NCBI GenBank assembly: GCA_001021135.1 | Contig: LDJE01103508.1 | Span: forward strand, 1 to 22,672 | Origin: Selaginella kraussiana | Lineage: Eukaryota; Streptophyta; Lycopodiopsida; Selaginellales; Selaginellaceae | Reading direction: 5' to 3' | Length of the DNA: 22,672 nt | In this document: positions 8,481 through 17,517 of the stretch, piece after piece | How positions within the stretch are numbered: position 1 is the first letter of the stretch | How the letters are laid out: every line of letters begins with the position of its first letter | The notes under the pieces: model-generated | Databases searched by the model: none | What the model was told of the DNA's origin: nothing | The model's input: the letters and a program-made list of their open reading frames with translations, nothing else | Translations under genes and position numbers: made by a program

Positions 8481-8739
8481 TTCCCCATAGTAATAAAAAG
8501 CTCATTAGTGCTAATCTTATGATAAAATACTATACCCTATACCCTATACCCTAACATTTGAATACCCTAAACTCATATTGATCTGGCACACATCAGCGCA
8601 TTAGCCATAGAATCTCACCAGGTTGAAGCCCAAAGTCCCTGGACTGGAACAGCCCTCTATTCTTCACCAGCTTTTGAATCTTCCTCCCTAGCAGTACATG
8701 TCTACTAGGCAATTCACCACGAATAGATCTAGCTGTTGC
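8481..8739. other. Gap holding telomere-like short repeats
   Basis: No gene was seen. The region from about 8530 to 8571 has TACCCTA-type repeats. Past about 8600 the sequence may be the badly eroded left part of the LTR at 8740-9000, since that LTR should start near 8612 judging from the 388-bp copies, but I cannot align it with confidence. Confidence 0.4.
8530..8571. repeat. Short telomere-like repeat
   Basis: Three runs of TATACCC(T)A followed by ATACCCTAAAC. This resembles the plant telomere unit CCCTAAA in degenerate form. It is too short and irregular for a real internal telomere array and may be a chance microsatellite. Confidence 0.4.
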
Positions 8740-9000
8740 TTCTCCTTGCTTCAGCATTGAATGGGTCTCCATCCCTTGCAAGCATTCTTGATGAGAGTCA
8801 CCAAAATATAAGGACGACTGCGCCGAGTGTTTCAGAAAAGTCGTCAACACCATTCATTCCTTGTTTTTCATCTGAATACAAGTTGTGTTTGGTCTCTTTC
8901 TCTCTTATTTCCACCTCTGATTCTCGCCTTTGTTCCACCTCCCTTGAGCATCATCCACTCTCTCACCGGCTGAGTCATTCCCGAAGCCAGGATCATGACA
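8740..9000 (+). repeat. Partial 5' LTR of the older chromovirus (element 3)
   Basis: The plus strand matches the reverse complement of the two LTRs of element 2: AATATAAGGACGACT, then CACCATTCATTCCTTG, then GTGTTTGGTCTCT, ending GGATCATGACA at 9000, just where the LTR should end. This shows a related element in the opposite orientation. It is noticeably more diverged than the two LTRs of element 2 are from one another, so it is older. The left part fades out. Confidence 0.85.
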
Positions 9001-9106
9001 GTCTGATGACTTTACATGGCGTCCTAAGAACAACAGTTTGATGTGATGGCGGCAGCTCTCAAGGCTTTCTCGGGAGCACATGGAAGTCTCCCAGGCCAAC
9101 TCCACC
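9001..9106 (+). pseudogene. Leader and gag start of element 3 (fossil)
   Basis: This matches, base for base in long stretches, the first part of element 2's interior (minus strand from 13699), including ATGGCGGCAGCTCTC, which encodes the first residues of gag. It ends at the insertion point of element 2. Confidence 0.85.
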
Positions 9107-9494
9107 TGTCACGATCCTAGCCTCGAGGATGACTCAGCCGATGAGAGAGCAGATGACACTCGGAAGGAGGCGGAGTGGAGGCGAGAATCGGAGGCGAAAA
9201 GAAAAAAAACAGAGAAAAGAGAGACCAAACATGCTTGAATTCAGATGAAAAGACAAGGAATGAATGGTGTTGAAGACTCTACCAAAACACTCGGCGGAGT
9301 CATCCTTATATTCTGGCGACGCTCAGTGCGAATGTTTGCAAAGTGGCACGGCCGTCGCACAAGGTGGCGAGGCATGCAATATGCGAATCGTGTCTTTCGT
9401 GATTTGGCGGCGTTGGTATACGTCATTGCTTATGTGGCTGCGTTGGTAAAGACGTGGCGCAAGTGGATCCAGGTCAGCATTTTGAGTCCTCACA
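9107..9494 (-). repeat. 3' LTR of element 2
   Basis: This is 388 bp from TGTCACGATCC to GAGTCCTCACA on the plus strand, matched by 13700-14086. In the element's own direction it starts TGTGAGGACTC. The ATATAAGG motif (minus strand) in its middle is a likely TATA box of the LTR promoter. Confidence 0.95.
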
Positions 9495-9505
9495 GTCCCC
9501 CCCTC
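9495..9505 (-). other. Polypurine tract of element 2
   Basis: The minus strand reads GAGGGGGGGAC directly before the 3' LTR. This is the expected place and composition for the primer of plus-strand DNA synthesis in LTR retrotransposons. Confidence 0.85.
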
Positions 9506-9689
9506 AATAGTGATGCGTTCTGTGCGGCATTTGGTATGAACCAGGAAAGAGGAACAAGATCAATAACCAAAAAGAAGGAAAATATTGAAACAATGTTTTC
9601 CTGATTACAGCAGCTGATATCCCAGCTGTGCGGTAGAGGCTGAGGGTTTTAACGCACCCTAGGACGTCTCCTGACTTGCAGCGGCTCTG

Positions 9690-9860
9690 GTCCTAGTTTC
9701 GTTAGGTGTTTCTGGTGGAAAACAGTGACCAACTGCACAGCGTGCTCCATGTTTGCAGTTGGTTCTCAAGTGCGATCACTTGGTGGAAAACCAACCCAAT
9801 CGATGAGGTAGTGGAGTGTACCTCAAAGGAATTTGGAGTCGAGGATCTTCGCCACCTCAA
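9690..9860 (-). pseudogene. Chromodomain of element 2 (fossil)
   Basis: After the integrase, the minus strand reads EVAKILDSK, then HYLIDWVGFPPSDRT and EPTANMEHAVQLV. This matches the beta strands and the Trp/aromatic cage region of a chromodomain such as those at the C-terminus of chromovirus integrases, which are known to target some of these elements to histone-marked chromatin. It is a decayed copy. Confidence 0.8.
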
Positions 9861-11100
9861 ACTCCTGTTCACCCTCAATCATGATCGGCGGTAAAGGAGG
9901 CACGACGTGATCCGGCTCGATAGGTGCATGATATGGCTCGAGGAGGGACGTGTGGAACACCGGGTGCAACCTCAAGGAGGGTGGCAACTCCAAGCAACAA
10001 GTGACTGGTGACGGACACTCAGCGATCAGGAACGGACCAAGTCGCTGATAGTCAAGCTTATCGCACGGTCGAGTGGATGGCCAATGGTGACAAAGGAGCC
10101 AAACCTGCTGCCCAAGTTGGAAGTCCGGTGCCGGCTCATGAAAGCGATCAGCATGGCGGTGGAAAGTCTCCCTCGCTCGCTCCAGATGATGGCGGACATT
10201 GTTGTGCAGTGCGCGTAAAGCCCGTACTCGGTTGGCAGCGGCAAGGCCCTCTAACGGGGTTGACGGAACCAAATACGACCACCGAGGAGCAATTCCTATG
10301 TGTAAAACAAAGGGAGCTTGTCTTGTGGTCGCATGCTCTGAGTTTTTGTAGGCAAACTCCGTGGAAGGGAGCAGGTCGAACCAGTCATCTTGATGGTACG
10401 ATAGGAAGTAGTGAAGGTATTGCCCGAGAGTCTGGATCATCTGCTCGGTCTGGCCATCGGTCTCGGGCTGATGCGATGTGGAGAGTTTCCCCTGAATACC
10501 AAGCAGTGAGAGCATGGCTTGCCAGAATCTAGAGACGAACTGTGGCCCGTGGTCACTGATCACCTCTTCAGGGAGGCCGTGAAGTCCGAAAACGTCACGG
10601 TACACCATTTTCACAACATCTGCCCCAGTCACGGTCTTGTGACAAGGAATGAAATACACCATCTTGGAGAATCTGTCCACAACGACAAGAATGGCGTCGA
10701 AACCACTGGAAACTGGGAGATTAGTCAAGAAATCCATCGTGATTGAAACCCAGGGCTGATCAGCCACAGGAAGAGGCTGTAGAAGACCGAAAAGTTGGTG
10801 GTGTGGAAATTTGGATTGTTGGCACGTGTCACAGGAGCGCACGAATCCTTGGACATACTCCCGCATCTTCGGCCACCAGAAAAGGCCTTGGACAAGAGCA
10901 AGGGTCTTACGTACACCAAAATGACCCGAGGCCTTGGAATCGTGACACTCCTGCACCACCCCAAGCTGACAAGAACCCGCAGGGACATAGAGCCGGGAAC
11001 CACATTATAACAGCCCCTGGAACTGCTGAAACTCCTCGTGGTTACCATCTTGTAGGGCCTCTGCAACAAAGGGGTTTGTCGCCTGAGCCTCACGGACCGA
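9860..11100 (-). pseudogene. Integrase of element 2 (fossil)
   Basis: The minus strand gives a long integrase stretch. It has an N-terminal zinc-binding region with ECHDSKASGHFGV and SCDTCQQSK, a catalytic core with TMDFLTNLP, SDHGPQFVS and DGQTEQMIQ (the D, D and E of a retroviral-type integrase), then a C-terminal region ending HPVFHTSLLEPYHAPI. This is the best preserved part of any element in the window. Confidence 0.95.
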
Positions 11101-11358
11101 TCGGAGAAGCGTGTTATCAAGGGGCGCCACGTACCGATTGGTGACCATGACCTGGAAAGCTGAACGGTCAAGGAGTACCTGGCGTTGATCATCAAATGCC
11201 GGCTCTCCTGGTTGAGGAGCAAGGTGGCTGCGCCTGGAAAGTGCATCCGCTTTCCCGTTTCGCGTCCCAGGGCGATGGATGATGATGAAGCGGAAACGAG
11301 ACAGCGAGAGTGACTAATGAGCCTGTCGATGGTTGAGGACCCGTGCCGTGGACCAGTA

Positions 11359-11919
11359 CTAGAGGTTATTGTGATCATTGTAGACTTTGATCACGTGCGG
11401 AGAGCCCTCCAAGAGATAATGCCACTCCTCGAATGCGTCGACAATCGACAGCAGCTCTTTGTTGTAGACATCGTAGTTGATCTCCGTCGTTGTGAACTTG
11501 CATGAATGGAAAGCGATAGGATGGAGAATCTTGTCTGGACCTTCTTGGGAAAGCACTGCTCCGATTGGAAAATCAGAAGCGTCCGTCTCCATCACGTATG
11601 GCGCGGCCGGGTCAGCATGTGCCAGGATCGGGGCGGTCGTGAAGGCCTTGTTCAGAGTTTGGAAAACCCGCTCCACCTTAGCCCCCCAGTGGAACAACAC
11701 CGACTTGACGGTTAGCTTCATGAGCGGCAAAGCAATCTTGGAGAAATCCTTGATGAAGCGTCGGTAGAAGTTGGCAAAACCCAAGAAACACTGCACATCC
11801 CGCACGCAGCTTGTTCGGCACCAGTCAAGGACAGTCTGCACCTTCCGAGGGTCCATCTTCACGCTCTCAGGAGAGATGAAGTAGCCTGCAAACTCCACCT
11901 TGATTTGATCGAAGGACAC
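11359..11919 (-). pseudogene. Reverse transcriptase end and RNase H of element 2 (fossil)
   Basis: The segment CFLGFANFYRRFIKDFSKIA is the usual connection region of Ty3/gypsy reverse transcriptases. METDASDFPIGAVLSQ, then LHPIAFHSCKF and YDVYNKELLSIVDAFEEW mark RNase H. It follows directly on the palm and fingers of the reverse transcriptase to the right. Confidence 0.92.
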
Positions 11920-12600
11920 TTCTCGAGCTTCGCGTAGAGTCCATGCTGTCGAAGCTTCTCCAGCACCAGTCGCACCTGGTGGTTATGCTCCTCCTGAGTC
12001 TGGGAAAAGATCAAAATATCTTCAAGATAGACAATGATGAAAAGATCTAAAAACTCCCCAAAAACGTCATTCGCCATGTGTTGGAAAACAGCTGGCCCGT
12101 TGGTGAGTCCAAACGGCATGACCAAGTACTCAAAATGACCGTACCTCATCCGGAAAACAGTTTTCCACTCATCCCCTTCCCGGATCCAGATCAGATTGTA
12201 GGCCCCTCGGAGGTCGTTCTTGGTGAAGAACTTCGCTCCCGATAGGCGATCAAGCATCTCCGGGATCAGCGGCAAAGGATGGTGATTTTGAATGGTGACG
12301 TCATTCAACCCTCGGTAGTCCACAATAAGGCGCAAGCTGCCATCGTTCTTGGCAACGAAGAACACCGGTGTGCCAGCAGGTGATCGAGAGTGGCGGATGA
12401 AGCTAGTCGCCAGATTCTCCTCAATGTAGCTGTGCAGCACGTCCAGCTCCACTGGAGACATCCCGTAGATGGGGCCAAATGGCGGGACAGCCCCTTCCAC
12501 GAGGTCGATTGGGCAGTCGTACTCACAGTGTGGCGGAAGCGTCGTCGCCTTCTTCTTGTCGAAGATGTCCTGGAAACTAGAGTACTTACTTGGCAAGGTT
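11920..12600 (-). pseudogene. Reverse transcriptase of element 2 (fossil)
   Basis: Typical Ty3/gypsy segments in order: VELDVLHSYIEENLATSFIR, SPAGTPVFFVAKNDGSLRL, VDYRGLNDVTIQNHHPLPLI, RYGHFEYLVMPFGLTNGPAV and a VYLEDILIFS segment corresponding to the catalytic YxDD region. A plus-strand copy of the same domain lies at 15497-16130 in element 3. Confidence 0.93.
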
Positions 12601-12680
12601 GTTGGGAACTTCTCCGTAGTTGCTGCAGTAGGGAAGAGCTGAAAGGCAAATACTGAAACTGGATCATCTCATGCAGCAAC

Positions 12681-13130
12681 TCAAGACTGGCGCAGTGTCA
12701 TGGTGGAGACTGTCATCACCGGGGGTAGCGTCGGCTCCCGCTGCAACTCCTCCCTGGGTGGCGAGTGTGGTGGTAAGCCCTTGATGGTCCACAGGCCAAG
12801 AGCGGCCCAGTCAATCGAAGGATTCACAAGCCGCAACAAAGGGAGACCCAGCAGGATTGGGCATTTTGGAGAGGAGATGATGTTGAAGAAAACGCTGCAT
12901 CTTCCCCTCAAAGCATCCACTTGCAGCGATTCTGACTCCCGCGTCACAGCACCTGACTTGATCACTCTCCCTTCCACGACGTCCACCTTTTTATTCAGAG
13001 GGATACATTGGAGCTGGATGCCGTGCGATCGTGCGAATTCCCAGTCGATGAAGTTGGCATTCACGCCGCTGTCAATGAGTGCCTTACAAACCAGAGAACC
13101 AGAGGAGAAAGAAACTCGAGCCTCGACATG
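12681..13130 (-). pseudogene. Protease of element 2 (fossil)
   Basis: On the minus strand KALIDSGVNANFID holds the D-S-G active-site motif of a retroviral-type aspartic protease. It is followed by SGAVTRESESLQVDAL and CPILLGLPLLRLVNPSIDW, the usual end of the protease fold. Element 3 carries the matching domain at 14940-15230. Confidence 0.85.
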
Positions 13131-13213
13131 AAAGGGTCTAGAGACTCGAGACGAGGGAATGGAGCCTAGATGAGCAAGAAAAGACTCATCTTTATTTGCC
13201 AGTCAATCGACTC

Positions 13214-13660
13214 CTACAGGGACTGGCAATCCTCGTTTTCTGACAAGTCAGCCTCATGAATCTGCTGACTAAGAAGCGGCTGATTCAGTCGCCGCGGGCA
13301 CTGAGCAACCACGTGTCCAGGATCCCCACAAACCACACACGGCAAACCACACGCGGCAAACCACACGAGAACCGTGCCTGACAATAAAGAGCCAACAAGT
13401 CCAACCTTCGCATGCTCTGAAGCGTAGCTCCGCAGTTGCATCACCATCCGGAGCTTCACTTGGTTGAGGAAGCCACGAAAATCTGAACACGTCCCGTCAA
13501 ACTTGGTCGGCATGCTCAGCTTCAATTCGGATGGATGGCGGGAGGAGGATAAGGAGCTGGCATCCTGCAGATCGGCCACCTCCAAGCGGAGGGCGGAGTT
13601 GGCCTTGGAGAGTTCCTCGTACTCTCGAGAAATCCTCTCGAGAGCTGCCGCCATCGCGTC
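13214..13660 (-). pseudogene. Gag of element 2 (fossil)
   Basis: On the minus strand it starts MAAALERISREYEELSKANS, a coiled-coil-like N-terminus, then MPTKFDGTCSDFRGFLNQVK, typical of the retrotransposon gag family. It ends with one CCHC zinc knuckle (CVVCGDPGHVVAQC). It is shorter than the related gag in element 3. Confidence 0.88.
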
Positions 13661-13669
13661 AAGCTGTTA

Positions 13670-13699
13670 ATCCCAAGACGCCATGCAGAGTCGTCAAAC
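13670..13699 (-). other. Leader / primer-binding region of element 2
   Basis: The minus strand directly after the 5' LTR reads GTTTGACGACTCTGCATGGC. The same sequence with few changes follows the LTR of element 3 at 9001, so it belongs to the family. It does not start with TGG, as a tRNA 3'-end primer site normally does, so this family may use another priming mode. Some chromoviruses are known to self-prime. Confidence 0.5.
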
Positions 13700-14086
13700 T
13701 GTCACGATCCTAGCCTCGAGGATGACTCAGCCGATAAGAGAGTGGATGACGCTCGAAAGGAGGCGGAGTGGAGGCGAGAATCGGAGGCGGAAAGAAAAGA
13801 AACGGAGAAAAGAGAGACCAAACACGCTTGAATTCAGATCAAAAGACAAGGAATGAATGGTGTTGACGACTCTGCCAAAACACTCGGCAGAGTCGTCCTT
13901 ATATTCTGGCGACGCTTAGTGCGAATGTTTGCAAAGTGGCACGGCTGTTGCGCAAGGTGGCGAGGACTGAAACATGTGAATTGTGTCTTCGTGATTTGGC
14001 GGCGTAGCTATATGTCATTGCTTATGTGGCTGCGTTGGTAAGGACGTGGCACAAACGGATCCAGATCAGCGTTTCGAGTCCTCACA
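13700..14086 (-). repeat. 5' LTR of element 2
   Basis: This is 387 bp, the partner of 9107-9494. About 35 differences, mostly transitions, separate the two copies. Its outer edge at 14086 (CTCACA) borders CCGCC, the right copy of the target duplication. Confidence 0.95.
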
Positions 14087-14850
14087 CCGCCCTCTGCTTG
14101 GAGGTGGCCGATCTACTGGACACTAGCTCCTTGTCCTCCTCCTGCCATCTGTCCAAAAAAAAGGTCAGCATACGAACCAAGTTCAATGGGACTTGCTCAG
14201 CCTTCCGCGGCTTTCTTAACCAAGTGAAGCTTCAAATGGTGATGCAGTCGTGGAGCTACGCTTTGGAGCATGCGAAGGTTGGCCTTGTTGGCTTCCTGTT
14301 GTCAGGCACAGCACTCATGTGGTTCGCCACGTTGATGGAGAGCTTCAAGGACCACTTTTTAGCGATGTTTAGCGATATCAATCATGAGCGGACCGTCATC
14401 AACAAGCTTCATGCCCTGCATCAGGGGAGCTGGACGGTGTCAGAGTATGCTGCTCGCTTCCACATACTCACTGTTGACATTCCTTGGGGGGATGAGGTTC
14501 TGCAAGAACATTTTTCCATTGGGTTGAACAACGACGCCAAGGACTTGCTTCTCACCAAACCGCAACCGATTTCCTTGAAGCAGGCGGTGGAGATCATGGT
14601 GAAGTTTGATAACCAACTGCGAGAACATCTGTTGAAGAAGCAAGGATTCCCACATACCGAGCCAGTCATCCAAGGGATGAGGCACCACACCAACATCGTG
14701 TGGAAAATCATCTCTGCCTCTACTGTGGAGATCCTAGACACGTGGTGGTTCGGAGCCCATGGCGATCGAATCAGCCACTTCCTTGTCGGCAGATTTATGA
14801 GGCTGACTTGTCGAGAAATGAGGATTGCTAGTCCCTGTAGGAGTTGATCA
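14087..14850 (+). pseudogene. Gag of element 3, right part (fossil)
   Basis: This continues the gag begun at 9001-9106. It reads EVADLLDTSSLSSS, RTKFNGTCSAFRGFLNQVKL, then SFKDHFLAMFSDINHERTV, INKLHALHQGSWTVSEYAAR and LLTKPQPISLKQAVEIMVKF. This is the usual order of a Ty3/gypsy capsid domain. It is more complete than element 2's gag. Confidence 0.9.
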
Positions 14851-14939
14851 ATTGGCAAATAAAGATGAGTATTTTCCTGCTCATCTAGGCTCCATTCCCT
14901 CGTCTATAGTCTCTAGACCCTTTCATGTCAAGGCTCTAG

Positions 14940-15240
14940 ATCTTTGGTTTATAAGGCACTCGTTGATAGCGGTGCGAATGCCAACTGCATCAATCGGGAC
15001 TTCACACGATCGCATGACATCCGACTGCAGCCTATCCCTCAGCTTGGAAAGGTAAAGGTCATGGATGGGAGGGTGATTAAGTCAGGTGCCGTGATGCGGG
15101 AGTCAAAATCGCTACAACTTGACACTTTGAGGGGACAATACAGCATTGTTCTTCAATGTCATCTCCTCCCGGAAATGCCCGCTCCTGCTGGGTCTCCCAT
15201 GGTTGCGGCTTGTAAATCCCTTGATTGACTAGGCCACTCT
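14940..15240 (+). pseudogene. Protease of element 3 (fossil)
   Basis: The plus strand reads YKALVDSGANANCINRDFTR, with D-S-G as in retroviral-type aspartic proteases, then SGAVMRESKSLQLDTLRGQY. It matches 12681-13130 of element 2. Confidence 0.85.
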
Positions 15241-15496
15241 TGGCCTGCGGACCATCAAGGGCTCACCATCACACTCGCTGCCCAAGGACAAGTTCTAGCA
15301 TGAGCAGATGCCACCTCCAGTGATGACAGTCTCCACCATGACACTCTGCTAGTTCTAAGCTTCGACACAAGCTGATCCACCTTTGGTGTTTGTAGTTCAG
15401 CGTTTTCATGCTGCAGGAACTGTGAAGAAGCTTCCGGTGACCTTGCTGAGTAGGTACTCTAGTTTTTAGGACATCTTTGACAAGAAGAACACAACG

Positions 15497-16130
15497 ATGC
15501 TTCCGCCACACTGTGAGTACGACTGCCCAATCAACCTTGTGGAAGGAGCTGCCTCGCCATTCAAACCCATCTATGAGATGTCTCTAATGGATTTGGACGT
15601 GCTACACAGCTACATCAAGGAGAACCTAGTGACTAGCTTCATCTGCCACTCTCGATCACCTGCTAGCACGCTAGTGTTCTTTGTCGCCAAGAAGGATAGC
15701 AGCTTGTGCCTTGTCGTGGATTACCGAGGGTTGAATGGTGTGACCATCCAAAATCACCATCCTTTGCAGTTGATCTCGAAGATTCTTGATTGCCTATCCA
15801 GGGCGAAGTTCTCCACCAAGATCAACCTCCGAGAGGCCTACAACCTGATCCGGATCCGTGAGGGGAATGAGTGGAAAACTTTGTTTCGGGTGAGGTACGG
15901 TCACTTTGAGTACCTGGTCATGCCGTTTGGACTCACCAACACGCCAGCGGTTTTCTAATAGATGGCAAATGACGTTTTTCAGGAGTTTTTTATCTTTTCA
16001 TCATTGTCTATATTGATAACATTCTGATCTTTTCCCAGACAGAGGAGGAGCATAACCACCAGGTGCAGCTAGTGCTGAAGAAGCTTTGACAACATGGACT
16101 CTACGCCAAGCTGGAGAGCGCTTTTTATGG
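15497..16130 (+). pseudogene. Reverse transcriptase of element 3 (fossil)
   Basis: The plus strand holds the same order of segments as element 2: LDVLHSYIKENLVTSFICHS, VDYRGLNGVTIQNHHPLQLI, RYGHFEYLVMPFGLTNTPAV. Family membership is certain; the copy is decayed. Confidence 0.9.
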
Positions 16131-16840
16131 TGGTCGAGGATGCGGGAGTATGTCCAAGGATTTGTGAGTTTTTGTGACACGTGCCAGTAATCCAACCTCC
16201 CACGCCACCGACCTTTTGGTCTTATACAGCCTCTTTTTGCGATGGACTGGCATTGGCTTTCGATCATAATGGATGTCCTGACTGATCTTCCAGTTTCTAG
16301 TGGTTTTGACGCCATTCTTGTCATTGTGGATAGATTCTCCAAGATGGCGCATTTCATTTCTTGTCACAAGACCGTGACTGGGGCAAATGTTGTGACAATG
16401 GTGTATTGTGAGGTTTTTCAACTGCACAGCCTCTTTGATTAGGTGATTAGTGACCGTGGGTCGCAGTTTATCTCCAGGTTATGGCAAGCTATGCTGCCAC
16501 TACTCAGTGTTTGGGGAAAACTCTAAACATCACATCACCCCGTGACCGATGACCAGACTGATTGTACGATCCAGACACTTGAGGAGTACCTCCGCTGCCT
16601 CATTTTGCATCGTCAAGATGACTGGGTTGACCTGCTCCCTTCCACGGTGTTCGCTTTCAACAACTCGGAGCATGTGACCACCAAGCAAGCTCTTTTTGTT
16701 GTGCTCACAGGGATTGCTCCTCGCTGGTCGTACTCCGTTTTGTTGTCCCGTCACCACGCCTTGCCACTGCAGACCGAGTACGAGCTTTATGGGTGTTGCA
16801 TGACAATGTATGACACCATCTGAAGCAACAATGGAAGATG
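16120..16840 (+). pseudogene. Integrase of element 3 (fossil)
   Basis: The plus strand reads parts of the same integrase as element 2: MREYVQGF-like start, MDVLTDLPVSSGFDAILVIV, VDRFSKMAHFISCHKTVTGA, and LLPSTVFAFNNSEHVTTKQA. Similarity to element 2 ends near 16840, before any chromodomain or 3' LTR. Confidence 0.88.
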
Positions 16841-17508
16841 ATAGAGAGGAGAGCTGAATTTGCCAATCAAACAAAGCTCAAGACTAGCCAGTTGGTGATA
16901 TAATTTTTTCATTTTTTTCATCTTTGGAGTTTGTTGATTAGGAGCATCAAAAAGTAGTTCTGAACTAATTGGAGGTTAGTGTAAAAACATTGTGAAAAGA
17001 CCCTAGATCTTGCGATAGGTCAATGTTTTAGAAAGAAGAGAAGCACCGGATACTCCAAAGTTGATAAGAAGTTGGGTTTAAAGGTGAGATTCAGATGCTC
17101 ATGTAAGAATGAGATGGTTGTGGAACATTCACTTGTTGATGAGGATGAGGAAGGTGAGATTACCATGGTCTTGCAGTGCTTCTGCAGGTGGCCCAAGTTT
17201 TGTTCTCAAATGTTTGTGCAAACCTCCTGAGCCAGTTATAAGGCGTCAAGCAAGGACAGTTTCAAACTATGGAAGGTGTTTTTATTGATGTAAGCACCAC
17301 TCAGGCAGAGAATGGAGGATGCAGTTTCTTCAAGTGGGAGGACAATGTTCCAGTAAAAAAAAGATTAAATAAAGAGATTTGATTTCTCTAACTTTTCATG
17401 TCTTGTATGAAGTATTTAATATAAAATACTCGTCATATACATACATATCCCTAAACTCCACAATCTATCTTCTATAAAAAAACTAGTTCAAGAACAATAA
17501 ACACTAGT
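16841..17508. other. Gap between element 3 and gene copy A
   Basis: No gene is supported. The one piece of note is 17087-17230 (+), a 48-codon frame RFRCSCKNEMVVEHSLVDED ending VLQCFCRWPKFCSQMFVQTS, with a C-x-C and a C-F-C pair. It has no start codon, and no acceptor in phase is certain. It may be a lone exon of an unknown gene. The rest is AT-rich, with T-runs near 16900 and A-runs near 17360. Confidence 0.4.
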
Positions 17509-17517
17509 TCAAGAACA
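17482..17517. repeat. Short direct duplication
   Basis: ACTAGTTCAAGAACA occurs at 17482-17496 and 17503-17517. The right copy contains the stop codon of gene copy A (minus strand TGA at 17511-17509). Confidence 0.7.

Larger units (their letters stand above)
9107..14086 (-). mobile_element. Chromovirus with two LTRs (element 2), broken
   Basis: This is a Ty3/gypsy LTR retrotransposon of about 4980 bp on the minus strand. It has LTRs of about 388 bp at both ends, each TG..CA on either strand, a polypurine tract next to the left LTR, and gag, protease, reverse transcriptase, RNase H, integrase and chromodomain in that order. The chromodomain places it among the chromoviruses. Flanking CCACC and CCGCC are a 5-bp target duplication with one change. 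The LTRs differ at about 35 positions (about 9 percent, counted by eye), which at commonly used plant rates means a few million years, less if methylated cytosines decayed fast. The structure is complete but the coding part is broken, with about half a dozen breaks. Confidence 0.95.
8740..16840 (+). mobile_element. Older Ty3/gypsy chromovirus (element 3), split by element 2
   Basis: This is a fossil plus-strand element in two parts, 8740-9106 and 14087-16840. The left part is an LTR fragment, the leader and the first codons of gag; the right part continues gag, then protease, reverse transcriptase and integrase. The join is exact: the sequence left of the insertion (GCCAACTCCACC) and right of it (CCGCCCTCTGCTTGGAGG) match adjacent gag sequence in element 2. 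No 3' LTR, RNase H or chromodomain was recognised. It is heavily broken (I estimate ten or more breaks). It belongs to the same family as elements 1 and 2. Confidence 0.9.

Noticed and set aside
9245-9604. Plus-strand open frame of 119 codons
   Set aside because: It runs through the LTR of element 2. The matching frame in the other LTR and its antisense position make it a by-product of the LTR sequence.
10008-10532. Long plus-strand open frame of 174 codons
   Set aside because: It lies antisense to the well-supported integrase of element 2 and has no family features.
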